Shown here one piece after another: positions 1 through 15,000 of a stretch of 64,000 bases of DNA; within the stretch, counting starts at the first letter, position 1; every line of letters starts with the position of its first letter. The stretch spans positions 806,001 to 870,000 of the forward strand of contig OZ237749.1 of assembly GCA_965178125.1 (NCBI GenBank), in the 5' to 3' direction. The stretch is from Bilabrum cf. latius. Taxonomy: Eukaryota > Bigyra: Bicosoecida > Bigyra > Bicosoecida. Both the position numbers and the translations under genes were made by a program. Below the pieces are notes generated by a model. It was not told the DNA's origin. It worked only from the letters and a program-made list of their open reading frames with translations, and searched no databases.

Positions 1-3000
1 AAGGCCGACTGCACCGCTGGTTGCGGAGTGGGCTGGAGTGTCGCCTGCAAACAACGAATACGTTGTGTCTATATCGGGCGAGGGCACGCCGAACACATTC
101 ACCTACTCCGTGAACGGAGCACCAGTGGGTACGGACCACGACATCGTTAGCTACAGCAATGGCAACACAGAGATTGGCACTCTTCGCTTGCGCTTCTACA
201 GCACTACTGGATTCAAGATAGGGTAGCGATGGAAGATTTCTCTGTCAAACAAAGGCGAGGTGTCTCTGCAATCGGACGGAGCCACCACTCCGTACTCCAC
301 ATCGAAAGAGCTGGTGGTCCAGTACGAAGGCACGGTCATGTCTTCGGCAAGCAGTAGCATTTATCACGTTGTTGTGGATTCTGTTGATGGGAGTTCTACC
401 TCTGGCGCAACCTTTTCGTACAGCAGGAACGGAGCAAGTTTTTCGGCAGGGGTTGGCTCTGGCGAGGCGGGTCAGGATATCGTCGCTGCAGGCAGCTCAG
501 CTTCCAATACCGAGTTGGGTAACGGACTAAAATTACTCTTTGCGGGAACACAGACCTATGCAGTTGGTCAAGCGTGGCAAATCGACGTAGGAAAACCATC
601 GGTGATTGTGTCAGCTAGCCCGACCTTTCAGGAGTTCAAGATGTGCGCTGGCAGAGGTCTGTGCGCTCCCGCCACTGGGCAATGTACCTGTTTTTCTGGC
701 TATGCTGGTTCAGACTGTTCGACCATATCGAGCGCAACCGAGACAACGAACCGTAATCCAGGCCATCTAGTGAGCGTGACTGAATCCACCTACACGGGGA
801 CAGTACTGGAGCTGAGCACGCAGAAGCCAGCTGCACCCGATTTCTACTTCATCCGCGCCTTGGCCAACGGCAAGCAGAAATTTGGAGTCAAGGGCAATGG
901 AGAAGTAGAATTTGAAGTTTTCACTGCCAACAAAGCCTAGCTTACTGGAGGTGCTACGGTTTCAGGTGGTGGCATCCAGGTAACTGACTTCGGCATCACT
1001 ATTGACGACGGGGGATTGCAGATTGACGACGGCGGTGCCAGCCTGTTCTCGAAAGCGGACAGAGTGAACACCCACATCATGTCAACAGTGCTCTCAGCAA
1101 CAGGCACTGATGGTTTCACCAATACGCTACTGAAGCTGGAGGTGGAACAGGGCTATCAAGCCTCGCCTACAACCACCAACTTCCACTTCATGCGACTGTA
1201 CGAGACCACAGTGTCGTCCGCGACACCGGCAGTGCGCACACCCACAGAGGTGTTCAATATTCGCGGTGACGGTCGTATCACCAGTCTCGCAGGAGGGGTC
1301 GAGGTCACAACCGGGGGAATCACCGTTTCGGACGGCGGGCTGAGTACCTCCACCAGTGATTCGACTGGAGTGCCACTTGAGGTTTCTCACACATCAAGTG
1401 CGTTCACCGGCTCTGCTTTTGTTGTCGATGTGCCAAATACGGCTCCCTCTTCTTCGTACAATATGATGCTGCTGCAGAGTGGCACAACCGAGCTTCTTCA
1501 GGTGCTGGGCAACGGCTAGCTACACGTGATGCAGGGAGGCATCGACGTGGATGCAGATGGCATCAACATCGATGCCGGAGGTTTGACAATCGCTGATGGT
1601 GGCGGTACCATCCACGATGGCGGTCTTGTTGTCAAGCTAGGCGGAACCACTATAGAATCGGGTGGCCTATTCGTGGACACGAATGGTGGATCAACGCTAT
1701 CAAATGATGACATCTCCGACCCAGCTGTAGTTGCTAGTGCTACTCACGCGTCATACACTGGAACCGTCCTCGACATTAGACACAATGTGGCTCAAGCAAA
1801 CGCAGACATGATTGTGGCTACAGCAGACCATGATGGTGTAGCGGATGAGGTATTCAAAGTGTACGGCAACGGTGACACATACATTGGAGTAACAGCAACA
1901 ACCCAACTTCGGCTTCAGCATGATGGCGAGATCAACATGGTCAACTCGGACTTTATTATACAAGCGGCAACGCCAGGGAAATCTGTGGAAATCGCATCTG
2001 CAGATGGATCTACAGCCAGTGGCCAAATCGTCCTCAACTCCGGTACAGCACCATCAACAGGAATCGTAAAAATAGCATCCGGCGAAGCCACCAACGGAGT
2101 CTCGGGACATGTCATCGTGCACTCGGGCACGGCCGCGTCTGGCGATGCCGGCTGGCTGGTGCTGTCGGCCGGCACCGCCACCAAGGGCGCGGCTGGAGCC
2201 GTGTCCATGTCGGCGGCATCGGCGTCGTCTGGGTCTGGCGGAGCTGTGTATGTGCAGGCCGGCACCAGCTCGGACAGCACGGCGGGCGTGGGCGGGCAGC
2301 TGTCTCTGGTGTCTGGCGGGTCGCCTGACGGGCGCGTGTCTGGCATTGTGACGGTGGCCAGCGCGGCGGGCACGGGGTTGGGCACGTCGGGCGCGGTGAC
2401 GCTGTCGAGCGGCGCAGGTGCCACCGGTGCATCGGGCGCTGTGACAGTGGAGTCAGGCAGTGCGGGGTCGGGCGGCACGGGCGCGGTATCAGTGGGGTCG
2501 GGCGCCAGCAGCAGGGCATCATCGGGCGCGGTGAGTGTGGGGTCGGGCGCGACGTCCAGCGCGGGGTCGGGAGCCGTGACCGTGGCCAGTGGCGCGGCCA
2601 CCAACGGAGTCTCGGGACATGTCATCGTGCACTCGGGCACGGCCGCGTCTGGCAATGCCGGCTGGCTGGTGCTGTCGGCCGGCACCGCCACCAAGGGCGC
2701 GGCCGGAGCCGTGTCCATGTCGGCGGCATCGGCGTCGTCTGGGTCTGGCGGAGCTGTGTATGTGCAGGCCGGCACCAGCTCGGACAGCACGGCGGGCGTG
2801 GGCGGGCAGCTGTCTCTGGTGTCTGGCGGGTCGCCTGACGGGCGCGTGTCTGGCATTGTGACGGTGGCCAGCGCGGCGGGCACGGGGTCGGGCACGTCGG
2901 GCGCGGTGACGCTGTCGAGCGGCGCAGGTGCCACCGGTGCATCGGGCGCTGTGACAGTGGAGTCAGGCAGTGCGGGGTCGGGCGGCACGGGCGCGGTGTC

Positions 3001-6000
3001 AGTGGGGTCGGGCGCCAGCAGCAGGGCATCATCGGGCGCGGTGAGTGTGGGGTCGGGCGCGACGTCCAGCGCGGGGTCGGGCGATCTGCAGCTGACGAGC
3101 GGTGATGCGGACTCCGGCACATCCGGAGCCGTGACCATGGCCAGTGGCGCGGCCACCAACGGAGTCTCGGGACATGTCATCGTGCACTCGGGCACGGCCG
3201 CGTCTGGCGATGCCGGCTGGCTGGTGCTGTCGGCCGGCACCGCCACCAAGGGCGCGGCTGGAGCCGTGTCCATGTCGGCGGCATCGGCGTCGTCTGGGTC
3301 TGGCGGAGCTGTGTATGTGCAGGCCGGCACCAGCTCGGACAGCACGGCGGGCGTGGGCGGGCAGCTGTCTCTGGTGTCTGGCGGGTCGCCTGACGGGCGC
3401 GTGTCTGGCATTGTGACGGTGGCCAGCGCGGCGGGCACGGGGTCGGGCACGTCGGGCGCGGTGACGCTGTCGAGCGGCGCAGGTGCCACCGGTGCATCGG
3501 GCGCTGTGACAGTGGAGTCAGGCAGTGCGGGGTCGGGCGGCACGGGCGCGGTATCAGTGGGGTCGGGCGCCAGCAGCAGGGCATCATCGGGCGCGGTGAG
3601 TGTGGGGTCGGGCGCGACGTCCAGCGCGGGGTCGGGCGATCTGCAGCTGACGAGCGGTGATGCGGACTCCGGCACATCCGGAGCCGTGACCATGGCCAGT
3701 GGTGCGGCCACCAACGGAGTCTCGGGACATGTCATCGTGCACTCGGGCACGGCCGCGTCTGGCGATGCCGGCTGGCTGGTGCTGTCGGCCGGCACCGCCA
3801 CCAAGGGCGCGGCCGGAGCCGTGTCCATGTCGGCGGCATCGGCGTCGTCTGGGTCTGGCGGAGCTGTGTATGTGCAGGCCGGCACCAGCTCGGACAGCAC
3901 GGCGGGCGTGGGCGGGCAGCTGTCTCTGGTGTCTGGCGGGTCGCCTGACGGGCGCGTGTCTGGCATTGTGACGGTGGCCAGCGCGGCGGGCACGGGGTCG
4001 GGCACGTCGGGCGCGGTGACGCTGTCGAGCGGCGCAGGTGCCACCGGTGCATCGGGCGCTGTGACAGTGGAGTCAGGCAGTGCGGGGTCGGGCGGCACGG
4101 GCGCGGTGTCAGTGGGGTCGGGCGCCAGCAGCAGGGCATCATCGGGCGCGGTGAGTGTGGGGTCGGGCGCGACGTCCAGCGCGGGGTCGGGAGCCGTGAC
4201 CGTGGCCAGTGGTGCGGCCACCAACGGAGTCTCGGGACACGTCATCGTGCACTCGGGCACGGCCGCGTCTGGCGATGCCGGCTGGCTGGTGCTGTCGGCC
4301 GGCACCGCCACCAAGGGCGCGGCTGGAGCCGTGTCCATGTCGGCGGCATCGGCGTCGTCAGGGTCTGGCGGAGCTGTGTATGTGCAGGCCGGCACCAGCT
4401 CGGACAGCACGGCGGGCGTGGGCGGGCAGCTGTCTCTGGTGTCTGGCGGGTCGCCTGACGGGCGCGTGTCTGGCATTGTGACGGTGGCCAGCGCGGCGGG
4501 CACGGGGTCGGGCACGTCGGGCGCGGTGACGCTGTCGAGCGGCGCAGGTGCCACCGGTGCATCGGGCGCTGTGACAGTGGAGTCAGGCAGTGCGGGGTCG
4601 GGCGGCACGGGCGCGGTATCAGTGGGGTCGGGCGCCAGCAGCAGGGCATCATCGGGCGCGGTGAGTGTAGGGTCGGGCGCGACGTCCAGCGCGGGGTCGG
4701 GAGCCGTGACCGTGGCCAGTGGCGCGGCCACCAACGGAGTCTCGGGGCATGTCATCGTGCACTCGGGCACGGCCGCGTCTGGCGATGCCGGCTGGCTGGT
4801 GCTGTCGGCCGGCACCGCCACCAAGGGCGCGGCCGGAGCCGTGTCCATGTCGGCGGCATCGGCGTCGTCTGGGTCTGGCGGAGCTGTGTATGTGCAGGCC
4901 GGCACCAGCTCGGACAGCACGGCGGGCGTGGGCGGGCAGCTGTCTCTGGTGTCTGGCGGGTCGCCTGACGGGCGCGTGTCTGGCATTGTGACGGTGGCCA
5001 GCGCGGCGGGCACGGGGTCGGGCACGTCGGGCGCGGTGACGCTGTCGAGCGGCGCAGGTGCCACCGGTGCATCGGGCGCTGTGACAGTGGAGTCAGGCAG
5101 TGCGGGGTCGGGCGGCACGGGCGCGGTGTCAGTGGGGTCGGGCGCCAGCAGCAGGGCATCATCGGGCGCGGTGAGTGTGGGTTCGGGCGCGACGTCCAGC
5201 GCGGGGTCGGGCGATCTGCAGCTGACGAGCGGTGATGCGGACTCCGGCACATCCGGCGTCGTGACCATGGCCAGTGGTGCGGCCACCAACGGAGTCTCGG
5301 GACATGTCATCGTGCACTCGGGCACGGCCGCGTCTGGCGATGCCGGCTGGCTGGTGCTGTCGGCCGGCACCGCCACCAAGGGCGCGGCTGGAGCCGTGTC
5401 CATGTCGGCGGCATCGGCGTCGTCTGGGTCTGGCGGAGCTGTGTATGTGCAGGCCGGCACCAGCTCGGACAGCACGGCGGGCGTGGGCGGGCAGCTGTCT
5501 CTGGTGTCTGGCGGGTCGCCTGACGGGCGCGTGTCTGGCATTGTGACGGTGGCCAGCGCGGCGGGCACGGGGTCGGGCACGTCGGGCGCGGTGACGCTGT
5601 CGAGCGGCGCAGGTGCCACCGGTGCATCGGGCGCTGTGACAGTGGAGTCAGGCAGTGCGGGGTCGGGCGGCACGGGCGCGGTATCAGTGGGGTCGGGCGC
5701 CAGCAGCAGGGCATCATCGGGCGCGGTGAGTGTGGGGTCGGGCGCGACGTCCAGCGCGGGGTCGGGAGCCGTGACCATGGCCAGTGGCGCGGCCACCAAC
5801 GGAGTCTCGGGACATGTCATCGTGCACTCGGGCACGGCCGCGTCTGGCGATGCCGGCTGGCTGGTGCTGTCGGCCGGCACCGCCACCAAGGGCGCGGCTG
5901 GAGCCGTGTCCATGTCGGCGGCATCGGCGTCGTCTGGGTCTGGCGGAGCTGTGTATGTGCAGGCCGGCACCAGCTCGGACAGCACGGCGGGCGTGGGCGG

Positions 6001-9000
6001 GCAGCTGTCTCTGGTGTCTGGCGGGTCGCCTGACGGGCGCGTGTCTGGCATTGTGACGGTGGCCAGCGCGGCGGGCACGGGGTCGGGCACGTCGGGCGCG
6101 GTGACGCTGTCGAGCGGCGCAGGTGCCACCGGTGCATCGGGCGCTGTGACAGTGGAGTCAGGCAGTGCGGGGTCGGGCGGCACGGGCGCGGTGTCAGTGG
6201 GGTCGGGCGCCAGCAGCAGGGCATCATCGGGCGCGGTGAGTGTGGGGTCGGGCGCGACGTCCAGCGCGGGGTCGGGAGCCGTGACCATGGCCAGTGGCGC
6301 GGCCACCAACGGAGTCTCGGGACACGTCATCGTGCACTCGGGCACGGCCGCGTCTGGCGATGCCGGCTGGCTGGTGCTGTCGGCCGGCACCGCCACCAAG
6401 GGCGCGGCCGGAGCCGTGTCCATGTCGGCGGCATCGGCGTCGTCTGGGTCTGGCGGAGCTGTGTATGTGCAGGCCGGCACCAGCTCGGACAGCACGGCGG
6501 GCGTGGGCGGGCAGCTGTCTCTGGTGTCTGGCGGGTCGCCTGACGGGCGCGTGTCTGGCATTGTGACGGTGGCCAGCGCGGCGGGCACGGGGTTGGGCAC
6601 GTCGGGCGCGGTGACGCTGTCGAGCGGCGCAGGTGCCACCGGTGCATCGGGCGCTGTGACAGTGGAGTCAGGCAGTGCGGGGTCGGGCGGCACGGGCGCG
6701 GTGTCAGTGGGGTCGGGCGCCAGCAGCAGGGCATCATCGGGCGCGGTGAGTGTGGGGTCGGGCGCGACGTCCAGCGCGGGGTCGGGCGATCTGCAGCTGA
6801 CGAGCGGTGATGCGAACTCCGGCACATCCGGCGCCGTGACCATGGCCAGTGGTGCGGCCACCAACGGAGTCTCGGGACATGTCATCGTGCACTCGGGCAC
6901 GGCCGCGTCTGGCGATGCCGGCTGGCTGGTGCTGTCGGCCGGCACCGCCACCAAGGGCGCGGCTGGAGCCGTGTCCATGTCGGCGGCATCGGCGTCGTCT
7001 GGGTCTGGCGGAGCTGTGTATGTGCAGGCCGGCACCAGCTCGGACAGCACGGCGGGCGTGGGCGGGCAGCTGTCTCTGGTGTCTGGCGGGTCGCCTGACG
7101 GGCGCGTGTCTGGCATTGTGACGGTGGCCAGCGCGGCGGGCACGGGGTCGGGCACGTCGGGCGCGGTGACGCTGTCGAGCGGCGCAGGTGCCACCGGTGC
7201 ATCGGGCGCTGTGACAGTGGAGTCAGGCAGTGCGGGGTCGGGCGGCACGGGCGCGGTATCAGTGGGGTCGGGCGCCAGCAGCAGGGCATCATCGGGCGCG
7301 GTGAGTGTGGGGTCGGGCGCGACGTCCAGCGCGGGGTCGGGTGATCTGCAGCTGACGAGCGGTGATGCGGACTCCGGCACATCCGGCGCCGTGACCATGG
7401 CCAGTGGCGCGGCCACCAACGGAGTCTCGGGACATGTCATCGTGCACTCGGGCACGGCCGCGTCTGGCGATGCCGGCTGGCTGGTGCTGTCGGCCGGCAC
7501 CGCCACCAAGGGCGCGGCTGGAGCCGTGTCCATGTCGGCGGCATCGGCGTCGTCTGGGTCTGGCGGAGCTGTGTATGTGCAGGCCGGCACCAGCTCGGAC
7601 AGCACGGCGGGCGTGGGCGGGCAGCTGTCTCTGGTGTCTGGCGGGTCGCCTGACGGGCGCGTGTCTGGCATTGTGACGGTGGCCAGCGCGGCGGGCACGG
7701 GGTCGGGCACGTCGGGCGCGGTGACGCTGTCGAGCGGCGCAGGTGCCACCGGTGCATCGGGCGCTGTGACAGTGGAGTCAGGCAGTGCGGGGTCGGGCGG
7801 CACGGGCGCGGTGTCAGTGGGGTCGGGCGCCAGCAGCAGGGCATCATCGGGCGCGGTGAGTGTAGGGTCGGGCGCGACGTCCAGCGCGGGGTCGGGAGCC
7901 GTGACCGTGGCCAGTGGCGCGGCCACCAACGGAGTCTCGGGACATGTCATCGTGCACTCGGGCACGGCCGCGTCTGGCGATGCCGGCTGGCTGGTGCTGT
8001 CGGCCGGCACCGCCACCAAGGGCGCGGCTGGAGCCGTGTCCATGTCGGCGGCATCGGCGTCGTCTGGGTCTGGCGGAGCTGTGTATGTGCAGGCCGGCAC
8101 CAGCTCGGACAGCACGGCGGGCGTGGGCGGGCAGCTGTCTCTGGTGTCTGGCGGGTCGCCTGACGGGCGCGTGTCTGGCATTGTGACGGTGGCCAGCGCG
8201 GCGGGCACGGGGTCGGGCACGTCGGGCGCGGTGACGCTGTCGAGCGGCGCAGGTGCCACCGGTGCATCGGGCGCTGTGACAGTGGAGTCAGGCAGTGCGG
8301 GGTCGGGCGGCACGGGCGCGGTATCAGTGGGGTCGGGCGCCAGCAGCAGGGCATCATCGGGCGCGGTGAGTGTGGGGTCGGGCGCGACGTCCAGCGCGGG
8401 GTCGGGCGATCTGCAGCTGACGAGCGGTGATGCGAACTCCGGCACATCTGGCGCCGTGACCATGGCCAGTGGTGCGGCCACCAACGGAGTCTCGGGACAT
8501 GTCATCGTGCACTCGGGCACGGCCGCGTCTGGCGATGCCGGCTGGCTGGTGCTGTCGGCCGGCACCGCCACCAAGGGCGCGGCCGGAGCCGTGTCCATGT
8601 CGGCGGCATCGGCGTCGTCTGGGTCTGGCGGAGCTGTGTATGTGCAGGCCGGCACCAGCTCGGACAGCACGGCGGGCGTGGGCGGGCAGCTGTCTCTGGT
8701 GTCTGGCGGGTCGCCTGACGGGCGCGTGTCTGGCATTGTGACGGTGGCCAGCGCGGCGGGCACGGGGTCGGGCACGTCGGGCGCGGTGACGCTGTCGAGC
8801 GGCGCAGGTGCCACCGGTGCATCGGGCGCTGTGACAGTGGAGTCAGGCAGTGCGGGGTCGGGCGGCACGGGCGCGGTATCAGTGGGGTCGGGCGCCAGCA
8901 GCAGGGCATCATCGGGCGCGGTGAGTGTGGGTTCGGGCGCGACGTCCAGCGCGGGGTCGGGAGCCGTGACCATGGCCAGTGGCGCGGCCACCAACGGAGT

Positions 9001-12000
9001 CTCGGGACACGTCATCGTGCACTCGGGCACGGCCGCGTCTGGCGATGCCGGCTGGCTGGTGCTGTCGGCCGGCACCGCCACCAAGGGCGCGGCTGGAGCC
9101 GTGTCCATGTCGGCGGCATCGGCGTCGTCTGGGTCTGGCGGAGCTGTGTATGTGCAGGCCGGCACCAGCTCGGACAGCACGGCGGGCGTGGGCGGGCAGC
9201 TGTCTCTGGTGTCTGGCGGGTCGCCTGACGGGCGCGTGTCTGGCATTGTGACGGTGGCCAGCGCGGCGGGCACGGGGTCGGGCACGTCGGGCGCGGTGAC
9301 GCTGTCGAGCGGCGCAGGTGCCACCGGTGCATCGGGCGCTGTGACAGTGGAGTCAGGCAGTGCGGGGTCGGGCGGCACGGGCGCGGTATCAGTGGGGTCG
9401 GGCGCCAGCAGCAGGGCATCATCGGGCGCGGTGAGTGTAGGGTCGGGCGCGACGTCCAGCGCGGGGTCGGGAGCCGTGACCGTGGCCAGTGGTGCGGCCA
9501 CCAACGGAGTCTCGGGGCATGTCATCGTGCACTCGGGCACGGCCGCGTCTGGCGATGCCGGCTGGCTGGTGCTGTCGGCCGGCACCGCCACCAAGGGCGC
9601 GGCTGGAGCCGTGTCCATGTCGGCGGCATCGGCGTCGTCTGGGTCTGGCGGAGCTGTGTATGTGCAGGCCGGCACCAGCTCGGACAGCACGGCGGGCGTG
9701 GGCGGGCAGCTGTCTCTGGTGTCTGGCGGGTCGCCTGACGGGCGCGTGTCTGGCATTGTGACGGTGGCCAGCGCGGCGGGCACGGGGTCGGGCACGTCGG
9801 GCGCGGTGACGCTGTCGAGCGGCGCAGGTGCCACCGGTGCATCGGGCGCTGTGACAGTGGAGTCAGGCAGTGCGGGGTCGGGCGGCACGGGCGCGGTGTC
9901 AGTGGGGTCGGGCGCCAGCAGCAGGGCATCATCGGGCGCGGTGAGTGTGGGGTCGGGCGCGACGTCCAGCGCGGGGTCGGGAGCCGTGACCGTGGCCAGT
10001 GGTGCGGCCACCAACGGAGTCTCGGGACATGTCATCGTGCACTCGGGCACGGCCGCGTCTGGCGATGCCGGCTGGCTGGTGCTGTCGGCCGGCACCGCCA
10101 CCAAGGGCGCGGCTGGAGCCGTGTCCATGTCGGCGGCATCGGCGTCGTCTGGGTCTGGCGGAGCTGTGTATGTGCAGGCCGGCACCAGCTCGGACAGCAC
10201 GGCGGGCGTGGGCGGGCAGCTGTCTCTGGTGTCTGGCGGGTCGCCTGACGGGCGCGTGTCTGGCATTGTGACGGTGGCCAGCGCGGCGGGCACGGGGTCG
10301 GGCACGTCGGGCGCGGTGACGCTGTCGAGCGGCGCAGGTGCCACCGGTGCATCGGGCGCTGTGACAGTGGAGTCAGGCAGTGCGGGGTCGGGCGGCACGG
10401 GCGCGGTATCAGTGGGGTCGGGCGCCAGCAGCAGGGCATCATCGGGCGCGGTGAGTGTGGGGTCGGGCGCGACGTCCAGCGCGGGGTCGGGAGCCGTGAC
10501 CGTGGCCAGTGGTGCGGCCACCAACGGAGTCTCGGGACACGTCATCGTGCACTCGGGCACGGCCGCGTCTGGCGATGCCGGCTGGCTGGTGCTGTCGGCC
10601 GGCACCGCCACCAAGGGCGCGGCTGGAGCCGTGTCCATGTCGGCGGCATCGGCGTCGTCTGGGTCTGGCGGAGCTGTGTATGTGCAGGCCGGCACCAGCT
10701 CGGACAGCACGGCGGGCGTGGGCGGGCAGCTGTCTCTGGTGTCTGGCGGGTCGCCTGACGGGCGCGTGTCTGGCATTGTGACGGTGGCCAGCGCGGCGGG
10801 CACGGGGTCGGGCACGTCGGGCGCGGTGACGCTGTCGAGCGGCGCAGGTGCCACCGGTGCATCGGGCGCTGTGACAGTGGAGTCAGGCAGTGCGGGGTCG
10901 GGCGGCACGGGCGCGGTATCAGTGGGGTCGGGCGCCAGCAGCAGGGCATCATCGGGCGCGGTGAGTGTGGGGTCGGGCGCGACGTCCAGCGCGGGGTCGG
11001 GCGATCTGCAGCTGACGAGCGGTGATGCGAACTCCGGCACATCCGGCGCCGTGACCATGGCCAGTGGCGCGGCCACCAACGGAGTCTCGGGACATGTCAT
11101 CGTGCACTCGGGCACGGCCGCGTCTGGCGATGCCGGCTGGCTGGTGCTGTCGGCCGGCACCGCCACCAAGGGCGCGGCTGGAGCCGTGTCCATGTCGGCG
11201 GCATCGGCGTCGTCTGGGTCTGGCGGAGCTGTGTATGTGCAGGCCGGCACCAGCTCGGACAGCACGGCGGGCGTGGGCGGGCAGCTGTCTCTGGTGTCTG
11301 GCGGGTCGCCTGACGGGCGCGTGTCTGGCATTGTGACGGTGGCCAGCGCGGCGGGCACGGGGTCGGGCACGTCGGGCGCGGTGACGCTGTCGAGCGGCGC
11401 AGGTGCCACCGGTGCATCGGGCGCTGTGACAGTGGAGTCAGGCAGTGCGGGGTCGGGCGGCACGGGCGCGGTATCAGTGGGGTCGGGCGCCAGCAGCAGG
11501 GCATCATCGGGCGCGGTGAGTGTAGGGTCGGGCGCGACGTCCAGCGCGGGGTCGGGAGCCGTGACCGTGGCCAGTGGTGCGGCCACCAACGGAGTCTCGG
11601 GACATGTCATCGTGCACTCGGGCACGGCCGCGTCTGGCGATGCCGGCTGGCTGGTGCTGTCGGCCGGCACCGCCACCAAGGGCGCGGCTGGAGCCGTGTC
11701 CATGTCGGCGGCATCGGCGTCGTCTGGGTCTGGCGGAGCTGTGTATGTGCAGGCCGGCACCAGCTCGGACGGCACGGCGGGCGTGGGCGGGCAGCTGTCT
11801 CTGGTGTCTGGCGGGTCGCCTGACGGGCGCGTGTCTGGCATTGTGACGGTGGCCAGCGCGGCGGGCACGGGGTCGGGCACGTCGGGCGCGGTGACGCTGT
11901 CGAGCGGCGCAGGTGCCACCGGTGCATCGGGCGCTGTGACAGTGGAGTCAGGCAGTGCGGGGTCGGGCGGCACGGGCGCGGTGTCAGTGGGGTCGGGCGC

Positions 12001-15000
12001 CAGCAGCAGGGCATCATCGGGCGCGGTGAGTGTGGGGTCGGGCGCGACGTCCAGCGCGGGGTCGGGAGCCGTGACCGTGGCCAGTGGTGCGGCCACCAAC
12101 GGAGTCTCGGGACATGTCATCGTGCACTCGGGCACGGCCGCGTCTGGCGATGCCGGCTGGCTGGTGCTGTCGGCCGGCACCGCCACCAAGGGCGCGGCTG
12201 GAGCCGTGTCCATGTCGGCGGCATCGGCGTCGTCAGGGTCTGGCGGAGCTGTGTATGTGCAGGCCGGCACCAGCTCGGACAGCACGGCGGGCGTGGGCGG
12301 GCAGCTGTCTCTGGTGTCTGGCGGGTCGCCTGACGGGCGCGTGTCTGGCATTGTGACGGTGGCCAGCGCGGCGGGCACGGGGTCGGGCACGTCGGGCGCG
12401 GTGACGCTGTCGAGCGGCGCAGGTGCCACCGGTGCATCGGGCGCTGTGACAGTGGAGTCAGGCAGTGCGGGGTCGGGCGGCACGGGCGCGGTATCAGTGG
12501 GGTCGGGCGCCAGCAGCAGGGCATCATCGGGCGCGGTGAGTGTGGGGTCGGGCGCGACGTCCAGCGCGGGGTCGGGAGCCGTGACCGTGGCCAGTGGTGC
12601 GGCCACCAACGGAGTCTCGGGGCATGTCATCGTGCACTCGGGCACGGCCGCGTCTGGCGATGCCGGCTGGCTGGTGCTGTCGGCCGGCACCGCCACCAAG
12701 GGCGCGGCCGGAGCCGTGTCCATGTCGGCGGCATCGGCGTCGTCTGGGTCTGGCGGAGCTGTGTATGTGCAGGCCGGCACCAGCTCGGACAGCACGGCGG
12801 GCGTGGGCGGGCAGCTGTCTCTGGTGTCTGGCGGGTCGCCTGACGGGCGCGTGTCTGGCATTGTGACGGTGGCCAGCGCGGCGGGCACGGGGTCGGGCAC
12901 GTCGGGCGCGGTGACGCTGTCGAGCGGCGCAGGTGCCACCGGTGCATCGGGCGCTGTGACAGTGGAGTCAGGCAGTGCGGGGTCGGGCGGCACGGGCGCG
13001 GTGTCAGTGGGGTCGGGCGCCAGCAGCAGGGCATCATCGGGCGCGGTGAGTGTGGGGTCGGGCGCGACGTCCAGCGCGGGGTCGGGTGATCTGCAGCTGA
13101 CGAGCGGTGATGCGGACTCCGGCACATCCGGCGCCGTGACCGTGGCCAGTGGCGCGGCCACCAACGGAGTCTCGGGACATGTCATCGTGCACTCGGGCAC
13201 GGCCGCGTCTGGCGATGCCGGCTGGCTGGTGCTGTCGGCCGGCACCGCCACCAAGGGCGCGGCTGGAGCCGTGTCCATGTCGGCGGCATCGGCGTCGTCT
13301 GGGTCTGGCGGAGCTGTGTATGTGCAGGCCGGCACCAGCTCGGACAGCACGGCGGGCGTGGGCGGGCAGCTGTCTCTGGTGTCTGGCGGGTCGCCTGACG
13401 GGCGCGTGTCTGGCATTGTGACGGTGGCCAGCGCGGCGGGCACGGGGTCGGGCACGTCGGGCGCGGTGACGCTGTCGAGCGGCGCAGGTGCCACCGGTGC
13501 ATCGGGCGCTGTGACAGTGGAGTCAGGCAGTGCGGGGTCGGGCGGCACGGGCGCGGTATCAGTGGGGTCGGGCGCCAGCAGCAGGGCATCATCGGGCGCG
13601 GTGAGTGTGGGGTCGGGCGCGACGTCCAGCGCGGGGTCGGGAGCCGTGACCGTGGCCAGTGGTGCGGCCACCAACGGAGTCTCGGGACATGTCATCGTGC
13701 ACTCGGGCACGGCCGCGTCTGGCGATGCCGGCTGGCTGGTGCTGTCGGCCGGCACCGCCACCAAGGGCGCGGCTGGAGCCGTGTCCATGTCGGCGGCATC
13801 GGCGTCGTCTGGGTCTGGCGGAGCTGTGTATGTGCAGGCCGGCACCAGCTCGGACAGCACGGCGGGCGTGGGCGGGCAGCTGTCTCTGGTGTCTGGCGGG
13901 TCGCCTGACGGGCGCGTGTCTGGCATTGTGACGGTGGCCAGCGCGGCGGGCACGGGGTCGGGCACGTCGGGCGCGGTGACGCTGTCGAGCGGCGCAGGTG
14001 CCACCGGTGCATCGGGCGCTGTGACAGTGGAGTCAGGCAGTGCGGGGTCGGGCGGCACGGGCGCGGTATCAGTGGGGTCGGGCGCCAGCAGCAGGGCATC
14101 ATCGGGCGCGGTGAGTGTGGGGTCGGGCGCGACGTCCAGCGCGGGGTCGGGAGCCGTGACCGTGGCCAGTGGCGCGGCCACCAACGGAGTCTCGGGACAT
14201 GTCATCGTGCACTCGGGCACGGCCGCGTCTGGCGATGCCGGCTGGCTGGTGCTGTCGGCCGGCACCGCCACCAAGGGCGCGGCTGGAGCCGTGTCCATGT
14301 CGGCGGCATCGGCGTCGTCTGGGTCTGGCGGAGCTGTGTATGTGCAGGCCGGCACCAGCTCGGACAGCACGGCGGGCGTGGGCGGGCAGCTGTCTCTGGT
14401 GTCTGGCGGGTCGCCTGACGGGCGCGTGTCTGGCATTGTGACGGTGGCCAGCGCGGCGGGCACGGGGTCGGGCACGTCGGGCGCGGTGACGCTGTCGAGC
14501 GGCGCAGGTGCCACCGGTGCATCGGGCGCTGTGACAGTGGAGTCAGGCAGTGCGGGGTCGGGCGGCACGGGCGCGGTATCAGTGGGGTCGGGCGCCAGCA
14601 GCAGGGCATCATCGGGCGCGGTGAGTGTGGGGTCGGGCGCGACGTCCAGCGCGGGGTCGGGAGCCGTGACCGTGGCCAGTGGCGCGGCCACCAACGGAGT
14701 CTCGGGACACGTCATCGTGCACTCGGGCACGGCCGCGTCTGGCGATGCCGGCTGGCTGGTGCTGTCGGCCGGCACCGCCACCAAGGGCGCGGCTGGAGCC
14801 GTGTCCATGTCGGCGGCATCGGCGTCGTCTGGGTCTGGCGGAGCTGTGTATGTGCAGGCCGGCACCAGCTCGGACAGCACGGCGGGCGTGGGCGGGCAGC
14901 TGTCTCTGGTGTCTGGCGGGTCGCCTGACGGGCGCGTGTCTGGCATTGTGACGGTGGCCAGCGCGGCGGGCACGGGGTCGGGCACGTCGGGCGCGGTGAC

